The notes beneath the pieces were generated by a model that made no database searches, was not told the DNA's origin, and worked only from the letters and a program-made list of their open reading frames with translations. A program made the position numbers and the translations under genes. From Gammaproteobacteria bacterium (GTDB lineage: Bacteria; Pseudomonadota; Gammaproteobacteria; Chromatiales; Chromatiaceae), in contig JANEMA010000005.1 of NCBI GenBank assembly GCA_024510845.1, positions 37,961 to 72,960 on the forward strand: a stretch of 35,000 nucleotides of DNA, written 5' to 3'. This document shows, piece by piece, positions 15,760 through 24,776 of the stretch; positions within the stretch are counted from its first letter, which is position 1, and each line of letters opens with the position of its first letter.

Positions 15760-17940
15760 GTGTCGCGCGACGCTGCCGATCCACCCCTGAAACAGAGTGG
15801 CGAAGAGGTCGCGCAGGCGGCCGTCGGGCAGCGTTTCCTGGTCAGCGATCTGCTGGCCGAACTTGAAGCCCATCTTGATGCCGAGCAGGTGCGCGAGGTT
15901 TATCGTGCCTATCTGTTCAGCGCCGAGGCCCACGAGGGTCAGAAGCGTCTTTCCGGCGAACCCTATATCTATCACCCTATTGCGGTGGCCCGTATCCTCT
16001 CTCGCATGCGCATGGATCACGAGTGTCTGATGGCCGCTCTTCTGCATGATGTCATCGAGGATACCGATGTCTCCAAGGATCGGTTGACCGAGGAGTTCGG
16101 CGAAAGCGTGGCCGATCTGGTCGACGGGGTGAGCAAGTTGACGCATCTGAATGTCCGCTCCCGTGCCGAGGCACAGGCAAAGAACTTTCGCAAGATGCTG
16201 CTGGCCATGACCCGCGACATCCGGGTCATCCTCATCAAGCTGGCTGACCGTCTGCACAACATGCGTACCCTGGGAGTGATGAAGCCGGCCAAGGCGCGGC
16301 GCATCGTGCGCGAGACTCTTGAGATCTACGTCCCTATCGCCAACCGTCTGGGCATCAACAGCATCCGGCACGAGCTGGAGGATCTGTGCATGAGCGCCTA
16401 CTGGTCATGGCGCGACCGCGTGTTGCGTACCGCGATCAAGCGACTGTGTGGCAACCGCAGCGAACTGGTCGAGGACGTGCGCAAGGTCATCACGGCTCGT
16501 CTCGAGCAGGAGGGCATGGCGGGCGAGGTTTATGGACGCAGGAAGCGAATCTATAGTATCTACCGCAAGATGCGCGACAAGAAGCAGTCGCTCAACGATC
16601 TGGCTGATGTGTTTGCCTTCCGCATTGTGGTCGATTCGGTGGATACCTGCTACCGCGTGCTTGGTGCAGTCCACAATCTCTACCGTCCCATGCCGGGACG
16701 CTTCAAAGACTACATCGCGATCCCCAAGGCCAACGGTTATCAGTCGTTGCATACTGTGCTGTTCGGTCCTCAGGGTATCTCCATCGAGATCCAGGTTCGT
16801 ACTCACGACATGCATCGCGTTGCCGAGCAGGGTGTCGCAGCACACTGGCAGTACAAGGGGTTCCCGGCGGGCAACCTCAGTTCAGATGCCGCAGCCGAAT
16901 GGCTGCGTGGTCTGCTTGAGGTGCAGAAGAGCTCGGGAAACTCCATCGAATTCCTTGAGCACGTCAAGATTGATCTGTTCCCCGACGAGGTCTACGTGTT
17001 CACTCCACGGGGCAAGATCATCGTGCTGTTGCGCGGTGCCACGGTCATCGATTTCGCTTATGCGGTGCACTCGGACATCGGCAACCAATGTATGGCAGCC
17101 CGGGTCGATCGTCAGCTGGCACCCTTGCGCACCCGGTTACGCAGCGGGCAGACGGTGGAGATCATCACCAAGCCCGACGCACGGCCCAATCCCGCTTGGT
17201 TGAACTTCGTGGTCACCGGCAAGGCGCGTGCCGCCATCCGTTCCTATCTCAAACGCCTGGAGCAGCGAGAAGCCATAGAACTTGGGCGGCGGCTGCTCGA
17301 GCGGGAACTGGAACTGCTGGATGTGTGTATGGAGGACATCGGTCAGGAGAAGCTGCAGGCGGTGCTGGAGGAGCTGGGGCATTCCGATCTCCACGAGCTG
17401 TTGCAGCAGATTGGCTTGGGCAACCGCATGGCCCGCTTGGTGGCGCGCCTGCTGGTGTTGCGTGATCACAAGGATGAGGGTGAGGAGGCCGCGGCCGGTT
17501 CGCTGGTCATCAAGGGTAGCGAAGGGTTGGTAGTTAGCTTCGGAAAGTGCTGTGGCCCTGTCCCTGGTGACCCGGTGGTGGCCATCTTTTCGCCGGGGCG
17601 CGGCATGGTGGTGCACCATCAGAACTGCCCCAATCTTGGCGATTTCCGCCGTCAGGGGCAGAGCTGGATCGATGTACAATGGGCCGATCAGGTCGAAGGT
17701 GAATTCACCACCACCATCCGCGTGGACGCCGGCAACCAGCGTGGTCTGCTGGCCACGGTCGCCTCGGCCATCGCCGCGGCCGGGTCCAATATCGAGGATG
17801 TACGCAGCGAGGAGCGCGATGGCTTGAGTATCAGCCTGCGTTTTTCCATCACGGTGCGTGATCGCAAGCACCTGGCCGCCATTTTCCGCCGTGCTCGTGC
17901 CATCCCCGAGGTGCTCAAGGTTTCGCGGGTGATCGGCTGA
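15760..17940 (+). CDS. spoT: Bifunctional (p)ppGpp synthetase/hydrolase SpoT
   Basis: It makes and degrades the stringent-response alarmone (p)ppGpp. The 726-residue protein has an N-terminal HD hydrolase domain (YIYHPIAVA and HDVIEDT at about 96-102, with KLTHL), so hydrolase activity should be intact. The synthetase domain has RFKDYIAIPKANGYQSLHT and IEIQVRTHDMHRVAEQGVAAHW. The TGS domain (VYVFTPRGKIIVL) and a C-terminal ACT domain (TTIRVDAGNQRGLLATVASAI) follow. The start is GTG at 15760, nine bases after the rpoZ stop, which best fits the alignment of the HD domain. Intact HD residues separate it from RelA. Confidence 0.95.
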   Translation: MSRDAADPPLKQSGEEVAQAAVGQRFLVSDLLAELEAHLDAEQVREVYRAYLFSAEAHEGQKRLSGEPYIYHPIAVARILSRMRMDHECLMAALLHDVIEDTDVSKDRLTEEFGESVADLVDGVSKLTHLNVRSRAEAQAKNFRKMLLAMTRDIRVILIKLADRLHNMRTLGVMKPAKARRIVRETLEIYVPIANRLGINSIRHELEDLCMSAYWSWRDRVLRTAIKRLCGNRSELVEDVRKVITARLEQEGMAGEVYGRRKRIYSIYRKMRDKKQSLNDLADVFAFRIVVDSVDTCYRVLGAVHNLYRPMPGRFKDYIAIPKANGYQSLHTVLFGPQGISIEIQVRTHDMHRVAEQGVAAHWQYKGFPAGNLSSDAAAEWLRGLLEVQKSSGNSIEFLEHVKIDLFPDEVYVFTPRGKIIVLLRGATVIDFAYAVHSDIGNQCMAARVDRQLAPLRTRLRSGQTVEIITKPDARPNPAWLNFVVTGKARAAIRSYLKRLEQREAIELGRRLLERELELLDVCMEDIGQEKLQAVLEELGHSDLHELLQQIGLGNRMARLVARLLVLRDHKDEGEEAAAGSLVIKGSEGLVVSFGKCCGPVPGDPVVAIFSPGRGMVVHHQNCPNLGDFRRQGQSWIDVQWADQVEGEFTTTIRVDAGNQRGLLATVASAIAAAGSNIEDVRSEERDGLSISLRFSITVRDRKHLAAIFRRARAIPEVLKVSRVIG

Positions 17941-17952
17941 ACCGCTAGGGAG

Positions 17953-19005
17953 TCAAGTCTCGCGGCGGGCGCGCACCGTCTCGGCGAGCTGTTCGAGTAC
18001 CGACACCGAATCTTTCCAGGCGATGCAGGCGTCGGTGATGCTTTGTCCGTAGGTCAGTTTGCGACCGGGGGCCAGGTCCTGGCGACCGCTCACCAAGTGG
18101 CTTTCGATCATGGCGCCCATGATGTCGTGATTGCCGCGCGCGATCTGTCCGGCCACATCGCGTGCCACGTCGATCTGCTTTTCGTGCTGCTTGTGGCTGT
18201 TGGCGTGGCTGAAGTCGATCATCAGATTTGCACGCAGTTCAGCTTGGCGCATCTTCTCGGCGGCATCGGCGACTGATTCCTGGTCATAGTTGGGTCGTTG
18301 GCCGCCACGCAGGATGATGTGGGTGTCCTCGTTGCCGGTGGTGCGGAAGATGGCTGAGTGGCCCTCCTTGGTGAGTGACATGAAGACGTGCGGGCGTGCG
18401 GCAGCACGTATGGCGTCGATGGCGATGCGCACCGTGCCGTCGGTGCCATTTTTGAATCCGATGGGGCAGGACAGGCCAGAGGCCAGTTCGCGGTGCCCTT
18501 GGCTCTCGGTGGTGCGTGCACCGATTGCCCCCCATGCGATCAGGTCGGCGATGTATTGCGGGCTGATCAGGTCGAGGAACTCGGTGCCCGCCGGCAGCCC
18601 CAGCTTGTTGATATCGAGCAGGAGCTTGCGTCCACGGCGCAGGCCTTCGTTGATGTCGAAGGTCTCGTTCAGGTGAGGGTCGTTGATCAGGCCTTTCCAG
18701 CCTACAGTGGTGCGCGGCTTCTCGAAATAGACGCGCATCACGACCTCGATGTCGTCGATCAGACGGTCACGCACGGTCTTGAGCCGCCGTGCATAATCGA
18801 TCGCCGAGGCCGGGTCGTGCACCGAGCAGGGACCGATGACCACCAGCAGGCGATCGTCCTTGCCGTGCAGAATGCGGTGGATGGCCTGGCGTGATTCGGC
18901 CACGGTCGCCGCTGCCTCCTCGGTGATGGGAAACAGTTCGTGGATCACCGAGGGCGGCGAGACTTCGGTGATGTTCTGGATGCGCAGGTCGTCTGTCTGG
19001 TACAT
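17953..19005 (-). CDS. 3-deoxy-7-phosphoheptulonate (DAHP) synthase, class I alpha
   Basis: It condenses phosphoenolpyruvate and erythrose 4-phosphate in the first step of the shikimate pathway. Motifs include VIGPCSVHDP, MRVYFEKPRTTVGWKGLINDP, LLDINKLGLPAGTEFLDLI, WGAIGARTTESQ, and NLMIDFSHANS with the metal-binding His. I start the gene at ATG 19005 (MYQTDDLRIQNI), giving 350 residues, the length of E. coli AroG. The frame remains open to 19089, but that extension contains the TATAAT promoter element. Which aromatic amino acid inhibits it cannot be read reliably. It is convergent with spoT, 12 bp apart, with no terminator between. Confidence 0.93.
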   Translation of the reverse strand: MYQTDDLRIQNITEVSPPSVIHELFPITEEAAATVAESRQAIHRILHGKDDRLLVVIGPCSVHDPASAIDYARRLKTVRDRLIDDIEVVMRVYFEKPRTTVGWKGLINDPHLNETFDINEGLRRGRKLLLDINKLGLPAGTEFLDLISPQYIADLIAWGAIGARTTESQGHRELASGLSCPIGFKNGTDGTVRIAIDAIRAAARPHVFMSLTKEGHSAIFRTTGNEDTHIILRGGQRPNYDQESVADAAEKMRQAELRANLMIDFSHANSHKQHEKQIDVARDVAGQIARGNHDIMGAMIESHLVSGRQDLAPGRKLTYGQSITDACIAWKDSVSVLEQLAETVRARRET

Positions 19006-19029
19006 GGCAGTATTCTTGGAAGGCCGGCC

Positions 19030-19058
19030 ATTATACGGGGCGCTCTTCCCGGTATCCA
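19030..19058 (-). promoter_or_regulatory. Promoter of the DAHP synthase gene
   Basis: On the minus strand, TGGATA (19058-19053) and TATAAT (19035-19030) are 17 bp apart. The -10 is perfect and the -35 matches four of six. It lies about 25 bp before ATG 19005 and supports that start over the upstream one. Confidence 0.65.
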
Positions 19059-19091
19059 TGCGCTGATTCCCATGAGGGGATGGGTACACGC

Positions 19092-20051
19092 TTATCGCCT
19101 TGCTCGTCGTGCCAGCCAGACTGCCAGGCCCTGTGCGTTGAGCGTGATGTCCCCGATGAGCATCTCGTGGACACTTTCGCGCGATAAACCGGTGTGTGCC
19201 ACGGCGGTCTCCACCAGCAGTTGGCCGACGGCCTCACGGAGGCGCTGTTCCCGTCCTTCCTTTTCCCGGGGTTCTTCCTCGAGAGCGATGTGCCGGTGGG
19301 CCTCGATACTCTCACGCAGCATGGGGGCCAGTACCTCTGGCCGGGGGTAGCAGCCGTAGTGGGTGAGACAGACAACTTGTGAGTCAAGTGCGAGCAGGCG
19401 TTTCAGTGTGCCTAGCCAAGTATCAGGGTCGAAGGCCACCGGGGTCGTAGTGGCGACAAGGAAGGGTGAGGGTTGCGCTAGTTCGCGGTAGCCCAGGCCG
19501 AAAGTGTCGCCGGTGAATAGATGGCCATTGCTCGTGTCCAGGATGCAGCCATGGTGATTGGCATGGCCGGGCGTGTGTATGAACAGCAGTTCACGTCTGC
19601 CCAGCGCCAGCCGTTCACCGTCGGCGGAGGCCTGGGTGCGCGCCCTGGGTACGGGTTCGAGTGTACCGAAGTGGCGCGCGAAGGCGGCCTCGCCATAGAC
19701 GGCGGTGGCTCCGGTCTGCAGTTTCGATGGATCGACCAAATGCGGTATGCCCCGCGGGTGTGCGACCAGGGTGGCATTGGGGCAGTATTGCATCAACATG
19801 CCCGCCCCGCTCGCATGGTCGAGATGCACATGGGTGGGGATGATCCAGCGAACCTGTTCGGGGTGGGCACCGATGGCGGTGATTGCCTCGAGAATCTGTG
19901 GTACCGAATGCCGGGTGCCGCAGTCGATCAGCATCAGCTCCTCGCTATCGGCGATCAGGTAACAGGCGGCCAGTTGCGGGCGGTAGAGACGGCAGTCGAT
20001 CAGGGTGGTGTGGGCATCGATGTATTCGTGCAGTGTCTCAGTTATTGCCAT
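19092..20051 (-). CDS. MBL-fold metallo-hydrolase
   Basis: The 319-residue protein has the metallo-beta-lactamase fold: THVHLDHASGAGML (HxHxDH at 74-79), HTPGHANHHGC, and TGDTFGLGY supply metal ligands, with a late His in LTHYGCYP. A helical C-terminal extension of about 100 residues follows. Such proteins include glyoxalase II-like and ribonuclease-like hydrolases, and the substrate here is not evident. I chose ATG 20051 (MAITETLHEY) because AGGAG lies directly upstream. The frame is open further, but the extra residues are not MBL-like. It overlaps the end of the SRPBCC gene by 14 bp. Confidence 0.85.
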   Translation of the reverse strand: MAITETLHEYIDAHTTLIDCRLYRPQLAACYLIADSEELMLIDCGTRHSVPQILEAITAIGAHPEQVRWIIPTHVHLDHASGAGMLMQYCPNATLVAHPRGIPHLVDPSKLQTGATAVYGEAAFARHFGTLEPVPRARTQASADGERLALGRRELLFIHTPGHANHHGCILDTSNGHLFTGDTFGLGYRELAQPSPFLVATTTPVAFDPDTWLGTLKRLLALDSQVVCLTHYGCYPRPEVLAPMLRESIEAHRHIALEEEPREKEGREQRLREAVGQLLVETAVAHTGLSRESVHEMLIGDITLNAQGLAVWLARRARR

Positions 20052-20583
20052 CTCTCTCCTCGGCCAGGCGCTTGAGATCGCGCAGGCCGCTCTCGTAATC
20101 CGGCCCCAGCATGCCATCGAGCATCAGACCCACGTAGCGACCGAAGATATCGAGGCCGAAGGCGGTGTCGAATCGCCAGTGTACGCGGCTGCTGCCGTTT
20201 CCGGCGAGCTCGATCAGAAACTCGATTTGTGCCTCGCGATCCTGGTCGAAACGCAGGTGCATGACGATATGTTGTGGAGGCTGGGTGGTTTCGATGGTCA
20301 TGTGACCGTCTGTGCCCCCTTCAACACTGTTCCAGCTCAGGGTGGCGCCTGGTCCGCTGGCCGGTTCCGATAAGTGAAAGCGGGTGTCTGCCACGTGCCG
20401 TCGCCAGGGCGACCAGCGTTGGAACTGGCGCAGGTCGGCGACCAGGGGATACACCTGTTCCGGTGGGGTGTCGATGAGGATCTCGCGCTCCACCCGCGCC
20501 CGGTCGGGAAGGAACAGGCCGATGCCCACGAACAGCATGGCGACCAGGAGCAACAGCTTGAACAGCACGCGGATCATGTTCAC
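20038..20583 (-). CDS. Membrane-anchored SRPBCC (START-like) protein
   Basis: The 181-residue protein has one N-terminal membrane helix (VLFKLLLLVAMLFVGIGLFL), then a START/Bet v1-like domain. It shows the typical opening VEREILIDTPPEQVYPLVADLRQFQRWSPW, mid-strands GATLSWNSVEGG and GHMTIETTQPP, and a C-terminal amphipathic helix. The family binds hydrophobic ligands in a deep cavity. The ligand is unknown. The stop overlaps the next gene, and the start overlaps the phosphatase stop by four bases, placing it inside a tightly packed operon. Confidence 0.85.
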   Translation of the reverse strand: MNMIRVLFKLLLLVAMLFVGIGLFLPDRARVEREILIDTPPEQVYPLVADLRQFQRWSPWRRHVADTRFHLSEPASGPGATLSWNSVEGGTDGHMTIETTQPPQHIVMHLRFDQDREAQIEFLIELAGNGSSRVHWRFDTAFGLDIFGRYVGLMLDGMLGPDYESGLRDLKRLAEERDGNN

Positions 20584-21188
20584 GAAGAGGCCTCCGGTGG
20601 GCGCCAGTTGTGCCAGACCAGCCTTGCGCTTTCGCCATCGTGAGCGAAGCGGCTGATCGCAGCATTGTCCACCGCGGCACGATACCAGCTGTCAGGCGGT
20701 GCGGCGAGTACATGCCCCAGGGTGGCGCGGATCACCCCGGCGTGCGCGACCACCAGCACACGTTGTCCAGCATGGCGGGCGACAATGTGTTGGAAGGCTG
20801 CGGCCACCCGAGTGCCAAAGGCCTCCAGTGGTTCGGCGCCGACCGGTCGATTGTGTACCGGGTCTGCGTAAAAGGCATGGTATTCGTCGGGACACTCGGC
20901 GATCAGTTCGGCGCGAGTACGGCCTTCCCAGTTGCCAAATCCCACTTCCCGCAGATCCTCGTCGATGTGCAAGGGTAAGTCGTGCGTCTCGGTCAGCCAT
21001 TGTGCGAAGGTGGCGCAGCGCACCAGTGGTGAGCTGATCACCGCCTGCCAGCCGCCGAGCACGGCGGTGGTAGCGTGCATCTGGGCCCAGCCAGCTTTGC
21101 TCAGCGGGTCATCGATTCCGTGGCCACGATAGCGGCTGCCGCCTTTTGGCAGGCCATGGCGCAGGTAGTCGAGCAGGGTGGTGTTCAT
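20580..21188 (-). CDS. Histidine phosphatase family protein
   Basis: The 202-residue protein opens TTLLDYLRHGLP, with the nucleophilic His in RHG. It has ISSPLVRCATFAQWL with a further substrate-binding Arg, LREVGFGNWEGRTRAEL with the acid/base Glu, and VVAHAGVIRATLGH with the second catalytic His. It resembles CobC/phosphoglycerate-mutase-like phosphatases. The substrate cannot be fixed from sequence. ATG 21188 overlaps the dedA stop (ATGA, 21185-21188). An in-frame extension to 21599 exists, but it is antisense to no known domain and inside dedA, so I reject it. Confidence 0.88.
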   Translation of the reverse strand: MNTTLLDYLRHGLPKGGSRYRGHGIDDPLSKAGWAQMHATTAVLGGWQAVISSPLVRCATFAQWLTETHDLPLHIDEDLREVGFGNWEGRTRAELIAECPDEYHAFYADPVHNRPVGAEPLEAFGTRVAAAFQHIVARHAGQRVLVVAHAGVIRATLGHVLAAPPDSWYRAAVDNAAISRFAHDGESARLVWHNWRPPEASS

Positions 21189-21784
21189 GTGAAACGTCTG
21201 CGTAGCAGAAACAGCAGGCCGAGTATTGTGGCGATACTTGCCCCGGCGATACCCACTTGGTTCCAGTTGCCTCCGTCCACTGCCTTGCCCACCAGCATAC
21301 CGGGCAGCAGGTAGGCTGGGGCCCAGGCCAGGGCCGAGAGCACATTGGCGAGGTAGAACCGCTTCGGTGGCATATCCATCAGGCCGGCGACCAAGGGAAT
21401 CAGGGCGCGTATGGGGCCGAAGAATCGGCCCAGCACAACGCTCACGTCGCCCCATTGTGCAAAGAAACAGTGTGCACGATCGAGGTGATCCGGGTGCAGG
21501 CGGAACCAACGCCAGCGCTTGGTCAGGTAGTCGAAATGGTGGCCGATGGCGTAGCTGATGCCGTCGCCGAGTATCGCACCGGCCACAGCCCAGGCACACA
21601 TCGGCAGGAATTCGAGTACTTCCGAACCGATCAAGGTGCCCGCACCGAACAGGACCACCACGCCGGGCACCAACATGCCGACGATGGCCAGCGACTCGGC
21701 GAAGGCCATGACGAAGACCACCCAGCCTGCGTACTCGGGATGTCGGGCGATCCAGTCGAACAGGGGTGTGAGCGAGTCGATCAA
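21185..21784 (-). CDS. DedA family membrane protein
   Basis: DedA proteins are polytopic inner-membrane proteins, several acting in undecaprenyl-phosphate recycling and envelope homeostasis. The 199-residue product shows [18 protein letters not shown], the G-x-G loop [17 protein letters not shown], the conserved re-entrant segment [21 protein letters not shown], and [22 protein letters not shown] start it at TTG 21784 ([10 protein letters not shown]), whose bases overlap the hemL stop as TTGA, because no ATG gives a full-length domain without running far into hemL. The start codon is thus inferred from context. Confidence 0.87.
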   Translation of the reverse strand: MIDSLTPLFDWIARHPEYAGWVVFVMAFAESLAIVGMLVPGVVVLFGAGTLIGSEVLEFLPMCAWAVAGAILGDGISYAIGHHFDYLTKRWRWFRLHPDHLDRAHCFFAQWGDVSVVLGRFFGPIRALIPLVAGLMDMPPKRFYLANVLSALAWAPAYLLPGMLVGKAVDGGNWNQVGIAGASIATILGLLFLLRRRFT

Positions 21785-23064
21785 GTCAGTCGGGAGAGCA
21801 CGCGGCTGGCCGCATCGATGGTCACCTGCAGGTCCTCGTTGCTGTGCGCCGATGAGACGAAGCCGGCTTCGAAGGCCGAGGGTGCCAAGTACACGCCTTC
21901 TTTGAGCATGCCGTGGAAGAAGCGGCGGAAGCGCTCCTGGTCGCAGGCAGTGGCCCCGGCAAAGTCGGTGACTTGGTCGGCCGCAGTGAAGAACAGTCCG
22001 AACATGCCGCCCACGTGGTTGGCAGTCATGGGCACACCGGCGTCGCGGGCCTGTGTGAGAATGCCTTCGACCAACTGCTCGACCTTGTTGGTCAGGGTTT
22101 CGTGGAAGCTGGGCGTGGCGATCAGTTCCAGGGTCTGGAGACCGGCGGTCATGGCCACCGGGTTGCCCGACAGGGTACCGGCCTGGTAGACCGGGCCGAG
22201 CGGGGCGATGTGCTCCATGATGTCGCGGCATCCACCGAAGGCGCCCACCGGCATGCCGCCGCCGAGCACCTTGCCCAGGGTAGTCAGATCGGGACGGATG
22301 CCGTAGTGTCCCTGGGCACCGCCGAGGGACACGCGGAAGCCGGTCATCACCTCGTCGAAGACGAGCACGCTGCCATACTGGTCACAGACCTCGCGCAGGG
22401 TCTCGAGGAAGCCCGGTACCGGGGGGATGCAGTTCATGTTGCCGGCCACTGGCTCGACGATGATGCAGGCGATGTGCTCGCCCATCTCGGTGAATACCTG
22501 GCGCACCTGCTCGGCATCGTTGTAGCGCAGGGTGAGGGTCAGTTCGGCCAGTGCCGCCGGCACCCCGGGCGAGGAGGGTTCGCCCAGGGTGAGCGCGCCC
22601 GAGCCGGCCTTCACCAACAGCGAATCGGAATGCCCGTGGTAGCAACCCTCGAACTTGACGATGTGGTCGCGCCCGGTGAAACCGCGCGCCAGGCGAATCG
22701 CAGACATGGTGGCCTCGGTGCCCGAGGACACCATGCGCACCAGGTCGATCGAGGGCACCAGCTCGCACACCTTGCTGGCCATGCGCGTCTCGATCTCGGT
22801 CGGCGCGCCAAAAGACAGGCCGCGGCGCGCGGTTTCCTCGACGGCCGCCAGCACCTCGGGGTGGGCGTGGCCGAGGATCATCGGCCCCCAGGACCCCACG
22901 TAGTCGATGTAGCGCCGACCGTCCGGGTCGAAGATGTAGGCGCCGCTGGCGTGGTCGATGAACACCGGCTCGCCGCCCACGCCCTTGAAGGCGCGCACGG
23001 GTGAGTTCACCCCACCAGGGATGTGTTGCTGGGCGTGCTGGAAGCGCTGGCTGGTGTCGCTCAT
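21781..23064 (-). CDS. hemL: Glutamate-1-semialdehyde 2,1-aminomutase
   Basis: This PLP enzyme converts glutamate-1-semialdehyde to 5-aminolevulinate, the C5 route to heme and other tetrapyrroles. The 427-residue length is standard. Motifs include [60 protein letters not shown], and [12 protein letters not shown]. The PLP Lys is in [19 protein letters not shown], with [13 protein letters not shown] after it. ATG 23064 overlaps the thiE stop (ATGA). A longer open frame upstream lies inside thiE and is discounted. thiD-thiE-hemL is a known gammaproteobacterial order. Confidence 0.97.
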   Translation of the reverse strand: MSDTSQRFQHAQQHIPGGVNSPVRAFKGVGGEPVFIDHASGAYIFDPDGRRYIDYVGSWGPMILGHAHPEVLAAVEETARRGLSFGAPTEIETRMASKVCELVPSIDLVRMVSSGTEATMSAIRLARGFTGRDHIVKFEGCYHGHSDSLLVKAGSGALTLGEPSSPGVPAALAELTLTLRYNDAEQVRQVFTEMGEHIACIIVEPVAGNMNCIPPVPGFLETLREVCDQYGSVLVFDEVMTGFRVSLGGAQGHYGIRPDLTTLGKVLGGGMPVGAFGGCRDIMEHIAPLGPVYQAGTLSGNPVAMTAGLQTLELIATPSFHETLTNKVEQLVEGILTQARDAGVPMTANHVGGMFGLFFTAADQVTDFAGATACDQERFRRFFHGMLKEGVYLAPSAFEAGFVSSAHSNEDLQVTIDAASRVLSRLT

Positions 23065-23714
23065 GCGGTGATCTCCGAATGGGTCTGGAACAACTGGCTG
23101 ATGCGCCGTGCCGTGGCGGTGACATCGGGGTGGCCGAACACCCCGGCGATAACCGCCAGCAGGTCGGCGCCGGCCTCGATCAATGGCTGGCCATTCTGCG
23201 CAGTAATCCCCCCGATCGCAACCACGGGACAGGGCAATTCGCGGCGTGCGCGGTGCAGCAGTTCGAGGTGCGCCCGTACCGCTTGCGGCTTGCTGCGTGA
23301 GGGAAAGAAGCACCCGAAGGCGACGTAGTCGGCCCCGTCTGCGACCGCCTGCTCGGCGATGCCGAAGCGGTCGTAGCAGGAAACGCCGATGATGGCCCGT
23401 GGCCCCAGATCGGCACGGGCGTCGGCCAGGGCGCCGTCCTCGCGGCCGATGTGTACCCCGTCGGCGCCGATGGTCGAGGCCAGGGCGACGTCATCGTTGA
23501 TCAGCAGGGGCACCCCGTGTGCGCGGCACAGCGCCAGCAGGGCTTCGGCCTCGGCGCGCCGGCGTGCGTGATCCCGAGTCTTGTCACGGTACTGGATCAC
23601 CCTCGCACCGCCGGCGATGGCCTGGGCTACCCGTTCGGTCAGGTGGTTGCCGCACAAGGTTTGGTCGGTGATGGCGCAGAGCCCCTGGAAGGGGAAGCCG
23701 TGCAGCGTCTTCAT
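23061..23714 (-). CDS. thiE: Thiamine-phosphate synthase
   Basis: It joins hydroxymethylpyrimidine diphosphate to thiazole phosphate to give thiamine phosphate. The 217-residue TIM barrel has [25 protein letters not shown] with the pyrophosphate-binding QYR-K pattern, [36 protein letters not shown], and [27 protein letters not shown] follows near the C-terminus. ATG 23714 overlaps the thiD stop (ATGA), so the substrate maker and its user are coupled. Confidence 0.95.
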   Translation of the reverse strand: MKTLHGFPFQGLCAITDQTLCGNHLTERVAQAIAGGARVIQYRDKTRDHARRRAEAEALLALCRAHGVPLLINDDVALASTIGADGVHIGREDGALADARADLGPRAIIGVSCYDRFGIAEQAVADGADYVAFGCFFPSRSKPQAVRAHLELLHRARRELPCPVVAIGGITAQNGQPLIEAGADLLAVIAGVFGHPDVTATARRISQLFQTHSEITA

Positions 23715-24490
23715 GGTTCCGTCTCCGCCAGGTGGCGCGGCAGCCACTGGCCGTGGCCGGGGTGTTCGGCGTGTGCCAGTGCCTGCCAGGTCCAGGCCTG
23801 AGCCTGTTCGGTCACGGATACGAGATCACCGCACCGCGCCAGGCCGCAGGCACAGGCCGCGGCCAGGGTGCAGCCCGAGCCGTGGTAGCTGTGGGGCAGC
23901 CGCGGCCAGTTGAAGTCCTGTTCACCCGTCTCGTGGAACAGGCGGTTGATCACCTGGTCGCCCCGTGCCTCGTCGGCACCGGTGAGCAGCACGGCACCCG
24001 CCCCCAGGCCCCGCAGCTCGCGGGCGGCAGTATCGGGTTCGGCGGTCATGGCCAGTCGCCGGGCCTCGGCCCGGTTGGGGGTGAGCAGGGTGGTCAGCGG
24101 CAGCAGGTGGCGACGGATGGCCGTGACCAGGCGCTCGTCCGCCAGGCGCTGCCCGCCGCTGGCGGCCAGCACCGGGTCGAGTACCAGAGGTACACCCGGT
24201 GTGGCCAGGCGTTCGGCCAGCGACGGGATCACCTGGGCACTGCCCAGCAGACCGATCTTGATCGCTTGCGGGCGTATGTCGGCGAGCAGGCAGTCCAGTT
24301 GGCTCAGCAGATCCTCGGCTGGCTGGGGGTGCAGGGCACGCACATTGCGGCTGTCCTGGGTGGTCAGGCAGGTGACCAGACTGGCGGCGCGGCAGCCCAA
24401 CGCCTGGGCCGTCTCGATATCGGCCTGGATACCGGCGCCGCCACTGGGGTCGTGGCCGCCGATGAACAATACGGTGGGACGCTCTTGCAT
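23711..24490 (-). CDS. thiD: Hydroxymethylpyrimidine/phosphomethylpyrimidine kinase
   Basis: ThiD phosphorylates HMP and HMP-P to the diphosphate used by ThiE. The 259-residue ribokinase-fold protein begins with [23 protein letters not shown], and has [26 protein letters not shown], and LLTPNRAEA. The anion-hole and catalytic segment is [11 protein letters not shown] near the C-terminus. It is the first gene of the seven-gene minus-strand chain and is divergent from rubredoxin, with 67 bp between start codons. No thiamine riboswitch fits in that space. Confidence 0.95.
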   Translation of the reverse strand: MQERPTVLFIGGHDPSGGAGIQADIETAQALGCRAASLVTCLTTQDSRNVRALHPQPAEDLLSQLDCLLADIRPQAIKIGLLGSAQVIPSLAERLATPGVPLVLDPVLAASGGQRLADERLVTAIRRHLLPLTTLLTPNRAEARRLAMTAEPDTAARELRGLGAGAVLLTGADEARGDQVINRLFHETGEQDFNWPRLPHSYHGSGCTLAAACACGLARCGDLVSVTEQAQAWTWQALAHAEHPGHGQWLPRHLAETEP

Positions 24491-24557
24491 GCGCGCATGC
24501 TACAACATCGTCGGTTGCGTCTTCTGGCAGAATGCCCTGCACGGACAGGAGAGAATG

Positions 24558-24722
24558 ATGAAGGTCTACATGTGCGTGATCTGTGGTTATGTCTACGACG
24601 AGGCCAACGGGGTGCCCGACGAGGGCATTTCGCCTGGTACTCGCTGGGAAGATGTGCCGATCAACTGGAAATGCCCGGAATGCGGGGCCGGAAAGGAATA
24701 TTTCGAGATGATGGAGATCTGA
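24558..24722 (+). CDS. Rubredoxin
   Basis: The 54-residue one-iron redox protein has both knuckles: CVICGYVYD and [12 protein letters not shown] provide the four Cys ligands. The aromatic core residues (Tyr, Trp in [10 protein letters not shown]) and the [11 protein letters not shown] loop are intact. I prefer ATG 24558, six bases after AGGAG, over the adjacent in-frame ATG 24555, which is only three bases away. Rubredoxins feed electrons to varied partners, such as peroxide- or superoxide-reducing systems or alkane oxidation. No partner gene is adjacent. Confidence 0.97.
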   Translation: MKVYMCVICGYVYDEANGVPDEGISPGTRWEDVPINWKCPECGAGKEYFEMMEI

Positions 24723-24776
24723 CATCCCTGCCGGACAGGCGCGGCGTTGCCATGGCGCCAGAGCCGGGGAGGAATC

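Noticed and set aside
21188-21599. N-terminal extension of the histidine phosphatase to 21599
   Set aside because: The extra residues lie inside dedA and are Arg/Pro/Cys-rich, unlike any domain. The RHG motif begins just after ATG 21188.
21912-23004. Plus-strand 363-codon frame opposite hemL
   Set aside because: It is the shadow of hemL; HVG/HLG-rich text follows from reversed codons of a conserved enzyme.
24491-24557. Thiamine (TPP) riboswitch upstream of thiD
   Set aside because: Only 67 bp separate the divergent starts, too little for the element, and its conserved CUGAGA motif is not seen there.
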